DNA of 39,481 nucleotides from Oscillospiraceae bacterium (GCA_015067935.1 SVLL01000011.1:1-39481), one strand, 5' to 3'. Numbered from the stretch's first letter, positions 1 to 8,233 are shown. The notes: generated by a model from the letters alone, not told the origin. Numbers and translations are program-made.

Positions 1-2
1 AT

Positions 3-305
3 TCGGATAAGAGCCGTTTGGTGGATGTATTTGCCATAAAGGAAGATATCCAGATGGCTGTTTATACCTCCGATGCCCGGGCCCTGATCTTCTCCACAGC
101 CCAGCTCCTGCCCAAGACCACCCGGAATACCATCGGCGTTTCCGTGGTATCCTTGAAGAAAAAGGCTGTTGTGGTCCGTGTGGTGCCGTTGTCCGATAGC
201 GGTATCGTCAATCAAAGCCGCTACCGCACCAGAAACATTCCGGCTGCAGGTGCGCCTTTGAAGGAAGAGGATGCACCGGACAAGCAGATCAGCTTTGAGG
301 TTTGA
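3..305 (+). CDS. DNA topoisomerase IV/gyrase subunit A, C-terminal end (partial)
   Basis: Partial gene that enters from the left edge; the reading frame is open from the first bases, so the GTG at 18 is an internal Val and not a start. The visible ~100 residues (DVFAIKEDIQMAVYTSDARA, then LPKTTRNTIGVSV and RYRTRNIPAAGAP) resemble the extreme C-terminus of the A subunit of type II topoisomerases, the breakage-reunion partner that controls DNA supercoiling or decatenation. The catalytic Tyr region lies outside the window. A ParC-like (topo IV) tail seems somewhat more likely than GyrA, but this piece cannot decide. It ends 12 bp before the next start, so the two may be cotranscribed. Confidence 0.65.
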   Translation, partial: SDKSRLVDVFAIKEDIQMAVYTSDARALIFSTAQLLPKTTRNTIGVSVVSLKKKAVVVRVVPLSDSGIVNQSRYRTRNIPAAGAPLKEEDAPDKQISFEV

Positions 306-317
306 TTGGAGAATACT

Positions 318-1181
318 ATGAAAACAAAGCTTAACCGGCTGAAGAATATTTTTTTGATTATTGTGGGTAGTGCCATTTTCGGCATCGGCTTGGATCTGTT
401 TATGATTCCCTATGATATGAATGCCGGTGGCCTTTCGGGTCTTTCGATGATTTTGGTGCATTTGCTGGGCTTTGGCACAGTGGGTACAGTGACGATGATT
501 GTGAATATCCCCTTGTTTGCCCTCGGTGGCTGGAGAATCGGCAAGGAATTTTTCGCCAAATCCCTTTTGGGTATGATTGCGAGCTCGGTTTTTATCGATG
601 TGTTTTCCTTTTTGCCGACGCCGGCGATCGATCCGCTGCTGTCATCGCTCTATGGCGGCGTCACCTGCGGCCTGGGTCTGGGAACAGTGTTTCTGACCGG
701 TGCAACCACCGGCGGGTCGGACATCATCGTGCGCTTTATGAAGCGGAAATGGCCCCATATGCCCATTGGCACCATCAACACCTGCTTTGATCTGGTGGTG
801 GTGACCCTGACGGGTATTACCTTCGGGGATATGAGTAAGGCACTTTACAGCGGTCTTACCGTGTTCGTTATGGGCAAGGTGATCGATGCGGTGGTGTATC
901 ATTTTGACTATTCCCGAGTGGCACTGATTATCACGAAAAAGCACGAGCAGGTGGCAAAGGTCATCTGTGAGGATTTGGACCGTGGCGCAACCTTCCTTCA
1001 CGGAGAGGGTGCATACGGCCGGCAAAGTACGGAAGTGGTACTCACAGTCGTGAAAAGGCAACAGATTGCGGACCTGAAACGGATGGTTGTGGACATTGAT
1101 CCGGATGCCTTTGTTATTGTGCAGGAAGCCCACCAAGTGCTGGGAGAAGGCTTCTCCAGCTATTCAAAAGACGCATTGTAA
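318..1181 (+). CDS. YitT family membrane protein (DUF161 + DUF2179)
   Basis: 287-residue integral membrane protein. The N-terminal ~200 residues carry about five or six hydrophobic segments with the family's glycine-rich loops (DLFMIPYDMNAGGLSGLSMI near residues 25-45; LTGATTGGSDIIVRFM near 130). The soluble C-terminal ~80 residues (RGATFLHGEGAYGRQ, then a VDIDPDAFVIVQEAHQVLGEGF tail) match the DUF2179 ligand-binding-like domain. The family is widespread in Firmicutes and its substrate is unknown. ATG at 318 is chosen because GGAG lies 7 bp upstream; the in-frame TTG at 306 directly follows the previous stop and has no ribosome site. No oddities seen; length is normal. Confidence 0.88.
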   Translation: MKTKLNRLKNIFLIIVGSAIFGIGLDLFMIPYDMNAGGLSGLSMILVHLLGFGTVGTVTMIVNIPLFALGGWRIGKEFFAKSLLGMIASSVFIDVFSFLPTPAIDPLLSSLYGGVTCGLGLGTVFLTGATTGGSDIIVRFMKRKWPHMPIGTINTCFDLVVVTLTGITFGDMSKALYSGLTVFVMGKVIDAVVYHFDYSRVALIITKKHEQVAKVICEDLDRGATFLHGEGAYGRQSTEVVLTVVKRQQIADLKRMVVDIDPDAFVIVQEAHQVLGEGFSSYSKDAL

Positions 1182-1199
1182 AAGAAAGGAGTGGGGCGA

Positions 1200-2267
1200 A
1201 TGAAGAGAATATTGGTGCTTTTGCTGGTGCTGTGCCTGCTGCTCAGCGGCTGCACGAACTGGCTCGACGGCAGCTATTCCGCCGTTACGCCCCACACAGA
1301 ACCCTCTAACCACGGACAAAGACCCACGATTTCTGTTTATAACTATGCAGACTTAACCGCAGCTTTGGGTACTATCATTGAAAACGGTGCGGAAAGCAGC
1401 ATCTTATCCCTGCAGTACGGTAATGATGAAACCAACCGCCGGGATGTGGAATTAGCGGTTCGCGAGGTGCAGAACCGGAATCCCTATGCCGCCTATGCGG
1501 TGGAGAGCATTGGTTATGTGTTCGGCGTCAGTGGTGGCCGTAATGCGGTGAATGTGCGGGTCGCCTATCAGCCCAACCGGGTGCGGATGGACAAAATCCG
1601 GATTGTACTGAGTGCAGCGGAGGCTCGCAGAATTGTTGCGCAGCAGCTGGAAGAATGCAGTGCCGGTGTGGTACTCTACTTCGACACGGCTGAGAAAATC
1701 GACTATGCGCAGATCGTGGAGGATTACGCACAGGAGAATCCCCTTATGGTAATGGAAAAGCCGGATGTATCCGTCAGCCTCTATCCGGAAGGGGGACAGC
1801 CCCAGATTGTGGAGCTGAGGTTCTCCTATCAGACCAGCCGGGTGGAGCTGCGTACGATGCAGAATAAAGTCGCTCCGGTGTTTTCCTCTGCGCAGCAGTA
1901 TGTGACAGGGGCATGGTCGGCGGCGGAAAAGTGCCTGCGGTTGTACACATTTCTGATGGACCGGTATGACTATAATCTGCAAACATCCATCACCCCTACA
2001 TATAGCTTGTTGCTTCACGGGGTAGGTGACAGCAGAGCGTTTGCAGTGGTGTATGCGGCAATGTGCCGGCAGGCAGGAATCGAGTGCCGCGTGGTGCCGG
2101 GTACCCGTGACGGTGTACCGTGGGTATGGAATGTGGTGCAGCTGGATGGGGAGTATTATTTTCTGGACCTGCTGCGGTGCCAGCAAGACGGTGTTTTCAG
2201 CCTGAAAACCCAGCCGCAGATGGAAGAATATGTCTGGGATTATTCCGCATTTCCCCTTGGGAAATAA
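1200..2267 (+). CDS. Lipoprotein with degenerate transglutaminase-like domain
   Basis: 355-residue predicted lipoprotein. The signal peptide ends in a lipobox (LLSGC, Cys18), so the mature protein should be anchored on the outer face of the membrane. Residues ~30-235 are unrecognised. Residues ~265-325 read like a transglutaminase/cysteine-protease fold: the helix after GDSRAFAVVYAAMCRQAGI and the strand pattern VPWVWNVVQLDGEYYFLDL are typical. The catalytic residues are mostly lost: the Cys position is Ser278, the His position of the HxWN motif is Trp308, and only Asp323 remains. It is probably a binding or structural module and not an active enzyme. ATG at 1200 is preferred over GTG at 1191 because AAAGGAG ends about 8 bp before it. 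Confidence 0.7.
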   Translation: MKRILVLLLVLCLLLSGCTNWLDGSYSAVTPHTEPSNHGQRPTISVYNYADLTAALGTIIENGAESSILSLQYGNDETNRRDVELAVREVQNRNPYAAYAVESIGYVFGVSGGRNAVNVRVAYQPNRVRMDKIRIVLSAAEARRIVAQQLEECSAGVVLYFDTAEKIDYAQIVEDYAQENPLMVMEKPDVSVSLYPEGGQPQIVELRFSYQTSRVELRTMQNKVAPVFSSAQQYVTGAWSAAEKCLRLYTFLMDRYDYNLQTSITPTYSLLLHGVGDSRAFAVVYAAMCRQAGIECRVVPGTRDGVPWVWNVVQLDGEYYFLDLLRCQQDGVFSLKTQPQMEEYVWDYSAFPLGK

Positions 2268-2292
2268 ATTTATAAAAACTGGAGAAAAAGTA

Positions 2293-2320
2293 TTGACAAT
2301 TGCAGAATTTCTGCTATAAT
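2293..2320 (+). promoter_or_regulatory. Promoter for tRNA-Gly
   Basis: TTGACA (2293-2298), 16-bp spacer, TATAAT (2315-2320): both hexamers are perfect sigma-A consensus. The mature tRNA begins 13 bp after the -10 box, as expected for a strong stable-RNA promoter. Confidence 0.88.
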
Positions 2321-2332
2321 ACTTTTTGTTCC

Positions 2333-2408
2333 GCGGGTGTAGCTCATCCGGTAGAGCGCCACCTTGCCAAGGTGGAGGTAGCGAGTTCGAGCCTCGTCAC
2401 CCGCTCCA
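2333..2408 (+). tRNA. tRNA-Gly (anticodon GCC)
   Basis: 76-nt cloverleaf. Acceptor GCGGGTG pairs with CACCCGC, followed by discriminator T and an encoded CCA. The D arm is GCTC/GAGC, the anticodon stem CCACC/GGTGG holds loop TTGCCAA (anticodon GCC, glycine codons GGC and GGT), and the T arm is GCGAG-TTCGAGC-CTCGT. It stands alone with its own promoter and terminator. Confidence 0.97.
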
Positions 2409-2410
2409 TA

Positions 2411-2445
2411 AAACCTCTTATCCGTCAGGATGAGAGGTTTTTCTT
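2411..2445 (+). terminator. Intrinsic terminator after tRNA-Gly
   Basis: A 13-bp stem with one wobble pair (AAACCTCTTATCC / GGATGAGAGGTTT), a GTCA loop, then TTTTTCTTT. It begins 2 bp after the CCA end. Confidence 0.85.
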
Positions 2446-2471
2446 TATCTTAACTTTTAGGAGAAGGCATA

Positions 2472-2801
2472 ATGAAAATTTCCATTGATGATCTGCAGGC
2501 TTATCTGACCGCCCATTATTCGGGTCGGACAACTGAACAGAGTATGTTTATGAAGCTGGTGGAGGAAATCGGTGAGGTTGCTGAGGTGCTCAACAAGCGT
2601 GCCGGCCGTAAGGCGACCAATGAAACCGATCTGCAGGAGCAGCTTGGAACGGAACTGGCGGATATGATCCACTACATTGTTGCAATTGCTGCACTCAACG
2701 ATATTGATTTATCCCGGATTATTCTGGAAAAGGACAAAAAAGCCGCGGTGAAGTACAACCATACAATGAATCTGGAACAGTTTTTGACCAATAAAGAGTA
2801 A
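2472..2801 (+). CDS. MazG-like nucleotide pyrophosphohydrolase
   Basis: 109-residue all-alpha protein. The motif KLVEEIGEVAEVLNKRAG (about residues 30-46) followed by LGTELADMIHYIVAIA (~60-75) is the metal-binding EExxE...ExxD signature of the MazG/dUTPase-like superfamily, which hydrolyses nucleoside triphosphates to monophosphate and pyrophosphate. The single-domain length fits the small MazG-like group; the substrate cannot be read from sequence. The AGGAG ribosome site lies 8 bp before the ATG. It follows the tRNA-Gly terminator, so it either has its own weak promoter or depends on readthrough. Confidence 0.85.
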   Translation: MKISIDDLQAYLTAHYSGRTTEQSMFMKLVEEIGEVAEVLNKRAGRKATNETDLQEQLGTELADMIHYIVAIAALNDIDLSRIILEKDKKAAVKYNHTMNLEQFLTNKE

Positions 2802-2831
2802 AAATGCGAGGCATTCAGCCTCGCATTTTTT
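2801..2831. terminator. Bidirectional terminator between mazG-like gene and rnj
   Basis: Perfect 12-bp stem AAAATGCGAGGC / GCCTCGCATTTT around an ATTCA loop, with T runs on both strands. It overlaps the last base of the MazG-like stop codon and ends 2 bp from the RNase J stop, serving both convergent genes. Confidence 0.88.
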
Positions 2832-2832
2832 A

Positions 2833-4488
2833 TTACAGTTCCGTAATCACCGGCAAAATCATCGGATTGCGCTTGGTGGTTTTATACAGATAGCCGCTCA
2901 GGTCGTTTTTGATAGAAGTCTTGATGGTGGACCAATCCCGGACGCGCTTGCGCTGGCATCGCTCCAGTGTTTCCAAAACCACCCAGCGAAGCTCTTCCAT
3001 CAGTGCTTCGGACTCCTTCACATAGATAAAGCCGCGGGTGATAATATCCGGACCGGAAATGATGCTGCCATCCTGCCCGGAGAGGTTCAGGCACACCACG
3101 ATCATACCGTCCTGCGCCAGATGCTTCCGATCCCGGAGCACCACGCTGCCCACATCGCCCACGCCGGTGCCGTCCACGAATACCTTGCCGGCAGTAACGG
3201 TGCCGGAAATCTTCAGCGTACGGCTGCCCAGCTCCATTACAGAGCCGATCTCGCCGATCAGAATATTCCGGGGGGACATACCCATCTGCTGTGCCAGACG
3301 GCTGTGGATCTGCAGCATCCGCTGTTCACCGTGAACGGGGATAAAGTATTTGGGCTTGCAAAGGGCGTGAATGATCTTCAGCTCATCCTGGCAAGCATGG
3401 CCGGATACATGCAGACCCTCGCTCTTTTCATACACCACATCAGCACCCTTGCGGTACAGCTCGTTGATGATCCGGGAAACCGCTTTTTCGTTGCCGGGGA
3501 TGGCAGATGCGGAGATGATGACCCGGTCACCGGCGGTGATGTCGATCTGCTTGTGGGTGGAAAAGGCCATCCGGTACAGTGCGGACATATTTTCGCCCTG
3601 AGAGCCTGTGGAAACGATCACTACCTTTTCCTTGGGAAGATTCTTGACTGCACCCAGCTCCACAATGGTGCCGGAGGGGACCTTCAGATAGCCCAGCTCC
3701 TGTGCCACCTTCAGCATATTTTCCATGCTCCGACCGGATACGGCAACCTTACGGCCGTAACGGACGGCAGTGGCGATCACCGCCTGAATGCGGTGCATAT
3801 TGGATGCAAAAGTGGTGACAATGATCCGCTGGTTGCAATTTCGGAACTGACGGTCCAGACTTTCGGTCACCAGATTCTCGCTGGGAGTGTAGCCTGCCCG
3901 TTCCACATTGGTGGAATCGGCCAATAGAGCCAGAACGCCGTTCTTGCCCAGTTCACCCAAGCGCGCCAGATCGATCATCCCGTCCACAGCGGTAGGGTCG
4001 ATCTTAAAGTCACCGGTCATAATCACCGTGCCCGCGGGGGTATGGATAGCCAGTGCCACCGCATCGGCAATGGAGTGATTCACATGGATAAATTCCACAT
4101 TGAAGCAGCCGGCCTTGACCACATCACCGCTTTTGTGGGTGATGAGCTTTACCGTGTCGGTCAGTTGATGCTCCTCCAGCTTCAGCCGGATCAGACCGTT
4201 GGTCATTGCGGTGCCGTGAATGGGGCAATTGACCTGCTGCATGCAGTAGGGGATGGAGCCAATATGATCCTCGTGACCGTGGGTGATGAACATACCCCGC
4301 AGCTTTTTGGCGTTCTGCACCAGATAGGTAAAGTCGGGGATCACCAGATCCACACCGTACATATCCTCGTCGGGGAAGCCTACGCCGCAATCGACCACGA
4401 TCATATCCTTGCCGTATTCAAAAACGGTGCAGTTCTTGCCAATCTCGTCCAGACCGCCGAGGGGAATAATTTTCAGTTTTTCTGCCAA
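2833..4488 (-). CDS. rnj: Ribonuclease J
   Basis: 551-residue metallo-beta-lactamase/beta-CASP ribonuclease, central to mRNA decay and 5' maturation in Firmicutes (endonuclease plus 5'-3' exonuclease). The N-terminal PLGGLDEIGKN leads to the zinc motif HGHEDH (residues ~70-75). Later come TGDFKID, the beta-CASP segment with STGSQGEN, and FIPVHGEQRML, then the C-terminal domain with ISGPDIITRGFIYV. The usual family length is ~555. The start is a TTG at 4488, with AAGGAG about 9 bp upstream. The frame stays open for 36 more codons to an ATG at 4596 without a visible ribosome site; that extension is unlike the family and was not chosen. Confidence 0.95.
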   Translation of the reverse strand: MAEKLKIIPLGGLDEIGKNCTVFEYGKDMIVVDCGVGFPDEDMYGVDLVIPDFTYLVQNAKKLRGMFITHGHEDHIGSIPYCMQQVNCPIHGTAMTNGLIRLKLEEHQLTDTVKLITHKSGDVVKAGCFNVEFIHVNHSIADAVALAIHTPAGTVIMTGDFKIDPTAVDGMIDLARLGELGKNGVLALLADSTNVERAGYTPSENLVTESLDRQFRNCNQRIIVTTFASNMHRIQAVIATAVRYGRKVAVSGRSMENMLKVAQELGYLKVPSGTIVELGAVKNLPKEKVVIVSTGSQGENMSALYRMAFSTHKQIDITAGDRVIISASAIPGNEKAVSRIINELYRKGADVVYEKSEGLHVSGHACQDELKIIHALCKPKYFIPVHGEQRMLQIHSRLAQQMGMSPRNILIGEIGSVMELGSRTLKISGTVTAGKVFVDGTGVGDVGSVVLRDRKHLAQDGMIVVCLNLSGQDGSIISGPDIITRGFIYVKESEALMEELRWVVLETLERCQRKRVRDWSTIKTSIKNDLSGYLYKTTKRNPMILPVITEL

Positions 4489-4649
4489 AGTATAGTAACT
4501 CCTTTCGAAATTGGGCCAAAAGGCCATAACAAGCAGGCAGCCATCTGTCACGCTCTTGATGCCCTGCAATGGCGAGCGAGAGGGAAATGCCTGCATTTTC
4601 TGTGTAATTGTGTCTGCCCGGGACTCCCCACCCGGCGCAAGCTTATAGT

Positions 4650-4655
4650 ATTATA
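4650..4655 (-). promoter_or_regulatory. Possible -10 box for rnj
   Basis: TATAAT on the minus strand about 160 bp upstream of the RNase J start. No good -35 hexamer lies 16-18 bp away; a TATACT sits 17 bp upstream and could be a second -10. A long leader would result. Weak call. Confidence 0.35.
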
Positions 4656-4714
4656 GCACACTTTTTGCAAAAAGTATACCATAATTTTCAGGCGGTGTTT
4701 GTCGAATAATATAA

Positions 4715-4755
4715 CAGAGAAGAAACCCGGAAATCGCAAGACGATTTCCGGGTTT
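4715..4755 (-). terminator. Terminator of the sugar ABC transporter operon
   Basis: A 14-bp perfect stem AAACCCGGAAATCG / CGATTTCCGGGTTT with a 5-nt loop, followed on the minus strand by TTCTTCTCTG. It lies about 115 bp beyond the last gene of the operon, on the far side of a repeat element. Confidence 0.7.
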
Positions 4756-4761
4756 GCAATA

Positions 4762-4870
4762 TGTAGGGACCGGCGTCCCTGACGGTCCTTTTCGGCGGGA
4801 GCAAGCCCCCGCCCTACAATATTATCACCGGTGCAGTGGAATTGTCGGGACCGGCGTCCCTGACGGTCCT
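4762..4870. repeat. Palindromic intergenic repeat (TGTAGGG...CCCTACA) plus partial second copy
   Basis: An outer inverted repeat TGTAGGG (4762-4768) / CCCTACA (4812-4818) encloses two hairpins: GGACCG/CGGTCC and GGCGGG/CCCGCC. A 24-bp stretch from the left arm (4766-4789) recurs exactly at 4847-4870 without the rest. The design resembles the small GC-rich palindromes scattered between genes in many gut Clostridia. The partial copy abuts the small gene at 4869 and supplies two bases of its stop codon. Confidence 0.75.
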
Positions 4871-5051
4871 AAAAGCCTAGATTATATAGCAGCAGGGATA
4901 AAAGCAGGCTGAGGATGCCCATCAACATCCACCCTAAGCCCGCAGGAAGCCCTGTGAGGGACCAACCCATCACCACAAGACCTACACCTGCCGTAAAAAA
5001 TAAGGCGATGAGAAGTCTGCGCAAAAGCGGATGCCTTTTCCAGAAGCTCAT
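4869..5051 (-). CDS. Small membrane protein of sugar ABC operon (DUF6903-like)
   Basis: 60 residues with a basic N-terminus (MSFWKRHPLLRR) and two hydrophobic segments (about 11-30 and 37-57), ending LLLYNLGF. Its start overlaps the stop of the permease gene as ATGA, with GGAGGG 10 bp upstream, so translational coupling is likely. Tiny proteins of this shape occur beside carbohydrate permease genes in Firmicutes and some are catalogued as DUF6903; that assignment is from memory and tentative. The role is unknown, perhaps as a transporter accessory subunit. The stop codon is partly made by the adjoining repeat, so the extreme C-terminus may have been altered. Confidence 0.6.
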   Translation of the reverse strand: MSFWKRHPLLRRLLIALFFTAGVGLVVMGWSLTGLPAGLGWMLMGILSLLLSLLLYNLGF

Positions 5052-5905
5052 CCTTTTAACCCTCCTACGGTCATTCCTTCAGTCAGATTTTTTTGCACGC
5101 AGATATACAGCACCAGTACCGGTACCATCACCATCACCAGGCCTGCATACATAGATCCGTACTCCGCTGCCGACTGCTGGGCCTGCATCAAATTCAGAAG
5201 GCCTGCCGGCAGTGTCCACTGCTCACGATCTGTGACGAGAGTCTTGATAATGATATACTCATTCCAAAAGGACAGAAAATTAAACAAAATTACCGTAATG
5301 ATTGCCGGCTTTGCCATAGGAAACAGGATCTGCACCATTGTCCGCCCGTACCCTGCACCGTCTATATACGCTGCCTCCTCAAAATCGTGGGGCAGGGTGG
5401 AGAAGTACCCGGTTAGCAGATAGATGGTAAAGGGCAATGCCGTAGCGGCATAGACAAGGGCAACAACAAGGTGGTTATTCAGCAAAAAGCTGCTCCCCAG
5501 CCACGACCGCAGCCATTTATCCCCATCGCTGAGCATCAGGTATATGGGCACCACGATATAGTTTACATTGATAAACAGCCCTGCCATAAAGCAGATATTC
5601 AGAAACTTCCGCCCCACAAAATGAAACCGGGCAAGGCAGTAGGCGGCCGGCAGTGCGACGACCAGCAAAATTCCCAGTGCCAAGGCTGTAACAGCAACGG
5701 AATGGAGCATATAGCCCCCCATATTGGCCTTCGTCCACGCATTGACAAAATTCTGCCAATGGATATGGGTGGGCAGTGCCCACGGATTGCCGTAGTGCTC
5801 CGCGGTTTCCTTGACCGATGCCATCACCACCCACATAACCGGCACCAGAATTACAACTGTCAAAGCAATCAGGGCCGTATAAACAAAAAGCTTGTAAAGT
5901 TTCAT
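5048..5905 (-). CDS. Carbohydrate ABC transporter permease (MalG type)
   Basis: 285-residue inner-membrane permease with six predicted membrane spans. The cytoplasmic coupling loop that contacts the ATPase is clear: EEAAYIDGAGYGRTMVQILF near residue 190. The N-terminal span followed by VMASVKETAEHYGNPWALP is typical of the MalG/binding-protein-dependent CUT1 family. It pairs with the upstream MalF-type permease, from which it is separated by 7 bp; GAGGAG precedes its ATG. No ATPase gene is present in the operon, so a shared MsmX-like ATPase elsewhere in the genome is inferred. Confidence 0.92.
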   Translation of the reverse strand: MKLYKLFVYTALIALTVVILVPVMWVVMASVKETAEHYGNPWALPTHIHWQNFVNAWTKANMGGYMLHSVAVTALALGILLVVALPAAYCLARFHFVGRKFLNICFMAGLFINVNYIVVPIYLMLSDGDKWLRSWLGSSFLLNNHLVVALVYAATALPFTIYLLTGYFSTLPHDFEEAAYIDGAGYGRTMVQILFPMAKPAIITVILFNFLSFWNEYIIIKTLVTDREQWTLPAGLLNLMQAQQSAAEYGSMYAGLVMVMVPVLVLYICVQKNLTEGMTVGGLKG

Positions 5906-5912
5906 AATCTCC

Positions 5913-6788
5913 TCAGTATTGGGGTGTTTCCCGGCGGGTAAAGCGATTGACCAGTGCAGAGAGCCCGAAGCTCACCAAAAACAGCACCACACCGATGGCC
6001 ATGGCATAGCCGTAGCCGCCACCCAGATTCTTTTGGTTGTACATATACAGCAGCGTCACATTGGAAGCGTTATTGGGTCCGCCACCGGTCATGGCACTGA
6101 CAAACAGAAAGGCCATATTGATAGTGGAGATGATGAAAAAGGTCAGGGTCGTGCGGATATTTGTCCAAATCAGCGGAACGGTAATCTTAAAAAACTGAGT
6201 GATTCCGCCGGCTCCGTCCAGTGCGGCACTCTCATAGAGCGATTTGGGGACGGCAGCCATAGCGGCCATATACATCACCATATAATACCCCAGTGCCTGC
6301 CAGACCATTGCGATAATCAGGCTGGCGATCACATACTGTTCGCCCTTCCACAGAATACCCTCGTGCCCAAAAAGCTGCAGGATGCTATTAAGCAGCCCTT
6401 TATCCACATCGTAAATAGCGGAGAAAATCCCGGAAATCACCACAACGGACAGAATATTGGGAATATAAAACACAACCCGGAAAAAATTCTGCCCCCGGAG
6501 CTTTTGACCGGTGAGGATCCCGGCAAAAATCAGTGCGCCGCCCATAGTGAATAGGGTGACCGCTACGATTAAAAGCAGAGTGTTTTGCATAGAGCGGATA
6601 AAAATCTTATCCTGCAAAAGCGTGCGGAAGTTTTGCAGCCCCACGAAGGTTTCCTCCGGCTGGAAGGTGCTGCGCTGAAACAGCGAAAGGCGGAAGACAT
6701 TGCCCGTCGGAATGGCCATAAAGATGACAAACAGTACCACAGCCGGGGCAATGCACAGCCATAAAAATGCGGTGCGCCTTGCTCTCAT
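5913..6788 (-). CDS. Carbohydrate ABC transporter permease (MalF type)
   Basis: 291-residue permease with about six spans. The coupling loop is YESAALDGAGGITQFFKITV (near residue 190), and the segment after the first span (VFRLSLFQRSTFQPEETFVG) is typical of CUT1 permeases such as MalF, LacF and NgcF. The ATG overlaps the stop of the binding-protein gene (ATGA, 6785-6788), so the two are probably coupled. It forms the transmembrane channel with the next gene. Confidence 0.92.
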   Translation of the reverse strand: MRARRTAFLWLCIAPAVVLFVIFMAIPTGNVFRLSLFQRSTFQPEETFVGLQNFRTLLQDKIFIRSMQNTLLLIVAVTLFTMGGALIFAGILTGQKLRGQNFFRVVFYIPNILSVVVISGIFSAIYDVDKGLLNSILQLFGHEGILWKGEQYVIASLIIAMVWQALGYYMVMYMAAMAAVPKSLYESAALDGAGGITQFFKITVPLIWTNIRTTLTFFIISTINMAFLFVSAMTGGGPNNASNVTLLYMYNQKNLGGGYGYAMAIGVVLFLVSFGLSALVNRFTRRETPQY

Positions 6789-8134
6789 TGCAGCAGATTT
6801 GCCCGCATTTGATCCGATGCGGTTTTAATGTTTGTTACATATTCTTCAATTGTCAGCGTGCCGGCCACCAGAGAGTCGATAGGCTGGAAAAAGACGGTGC
6901 TGATGTCAATTCCTGGAATTTCCTTGAAGGCCGCAAAGCCGCCCATAGCCGCCTTGGCACCGTTATCATAGATGGAGAAGAAGAGCTTATTGTTGCCCTC
7001 CAACTTGTCGGCAATCCCCAGTACCGGCTGAATGGCATTGCTCTTGACGGTGGTGCCGCTTTCACTCTGAATAGGTGTGTTGGCGAAAATCTCGCAGGCC
7101 TTGTCTGAATACAGAAATGCGATAAACTGCTCTGCCGCTTCCTTGCTCTCTGCACCGGCGGGGATCCAGGCCTGCTCAAACCAGCAGAAGGAATAGCCGG
7201 CACCGTTGCTGTTCACGGCAGGCAGAGCGGTCATACCCCACGCAAATTCGTTGGTCAGCGTGCTTTCCGCTTGTGCCATTTCCCCCACGATCCAAGTGCC
7301 GTTGGGCATAAAAAGGGCCTCATTCTGCATCACCATCAGCTGATTTTTGGTAAAATCCTGATTGTTGGCCTGCGCCGGGGTCTTTTCGTGGGTGTAGGAA
7401 GCCAGCTTGTCCAGAATGGAGAACACTGTCTTCGCTTCAGCGGAATCCCAAATACCTTCAGCATAGTGGGTAGCCTTGTCGAAAAATGCCGCGCCGCCGA
7501 TGGAGTACATCAGCGCAAAGAAGAAAGCGTCGAAATAGCCTGCGGTGGGATAGGTGAAAAGCGCAATGCCCTCGGCCTTTGCTTTGTCCCCCAGCTCCCA
7601 CATTTCCTCCCAAGTGGTGGGCACGGTCCAGCCCTTTTCTGTAAAGAGCTTCTGATTATAAAATAACCCACAAGGGGAGTAGAACATAGGTGCCAAATAG
7701 GTTTTCCCATCCCCGTAGGGATTGGTCAGAGAAGTGTCGGTAAAGCCGCCGGCAATCTTCTCCGAAACCTTCTTGTTTTCGCCGGGGACGGTACTTTCCA
7801 ATACCTTATCCAGCGGATACAGGGCCTTTTGCTTAATCATCTGCTCGGTCAGACCTGCAGGACGCCCCGTTGCCAGATGCACCACATCGGGGTATTCCCC
7901 GTTTTGCATAGGACCGGAGATCACATCCTCCAGATTTTTGTCCGTGGTTAGCTCTACCTCAATGCCTGTCTGTTCTGTGAAGGCTTTACAGACTTCCTGC
8001 CACATCTGGGCACCGTAGGCGGTCTCAATGGCGGCCACCTTCAGGGCACCTGATTTGCTTTCATTGCTGCGGCAGCCGGTAAAGAGTCCGATTACCAGTG
8101 CGCATACAAGCAAAAGGCTTCCGATTCGTTTCAT
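6785..8134 (-). CDS. Sugar-binding lipoprotein of ABC transporter (NgcE-like)
   Basis: 449-residue extracellular solute-binding lipoprotein. The signal peptide ends LFTGC (lipobox, Cys near 21). The mature part shows family 1 binding-protein features: MWQEVCKAFTEQTGIEVEL, then EYPDVVHLATGRPAG, TNPYGDGKTYLAPMF and TVPTTWEEMWELGDKA. These stretches recall NgcE, which binds N-acetylglucosamine or diacetylchitobiose, so an amino-sugar ligand is a reasonable guess; the ligand is not proven. It is the first gene of the operon, with AGGAGG 8 bp before the ATG. A TATACT -10 lies at 8185-8190 on the minus strand, but no convincing -35 was seen. Confidence 0.9.
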   Translation of the reverse strand: MKRIGSLLLVCALVIGLFTGCRSNESKSGALKVAAIETAYGAQMWQEVCKAFTEQTGIEVELTTDKNLEDVISGPMQNGEYPDVVHLATGRPAGLTEQMIKQKALYPLDKVLESTVPGENKKVSEKIAGGFTDTSLTNPYGDGKTYLAPMFYSPCGLFYNQKLFTEKGWTVPTTWEEMWELGDKAKAEGIALFTYPTAGYFDAFFFALMYSIGGAAFFDKATHYAEGIWDSAEAKTVFSILDKLASYTHEKTPAQANNQDFTKNQLMVMQNEALFMPNGTWIVGEMAQAESTLTNEFAWGMTALPAVNSNGAGYSFCWFEQAWIPAGAESKEAAEQFIAFLYSDKACEIFANTPIQSESGTTVKSNAIQPVLGIADKLEGNNKLFFSIYDNGAKAAMGGFAAFKEIPGIDISTVFFQPIDSLVAGTLTIEEYVTNIKTASDQMRANLLQ

Positions 8135-8233
8135 TTTTCATTCCTCCTGATCGTATTATGCCGGAGTTTCCGGCGGATGGTTTTAGTATAACGGGAGAGG
8201 AGGGCGTAATGTGTCGAAAGGAAAGCGGTGCAT

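Noticed and set aside
2300-2488. 62-residue ORF spanning tRNA-Gly
   Set aside because: It reads through the tRNA gene and its terminator.
4548-4739. 63-residue minus-strand ORF upstream of RNase J
   Set aside because: It starts upstream of the likely promoter, has no ribosome site and resembles no protein.
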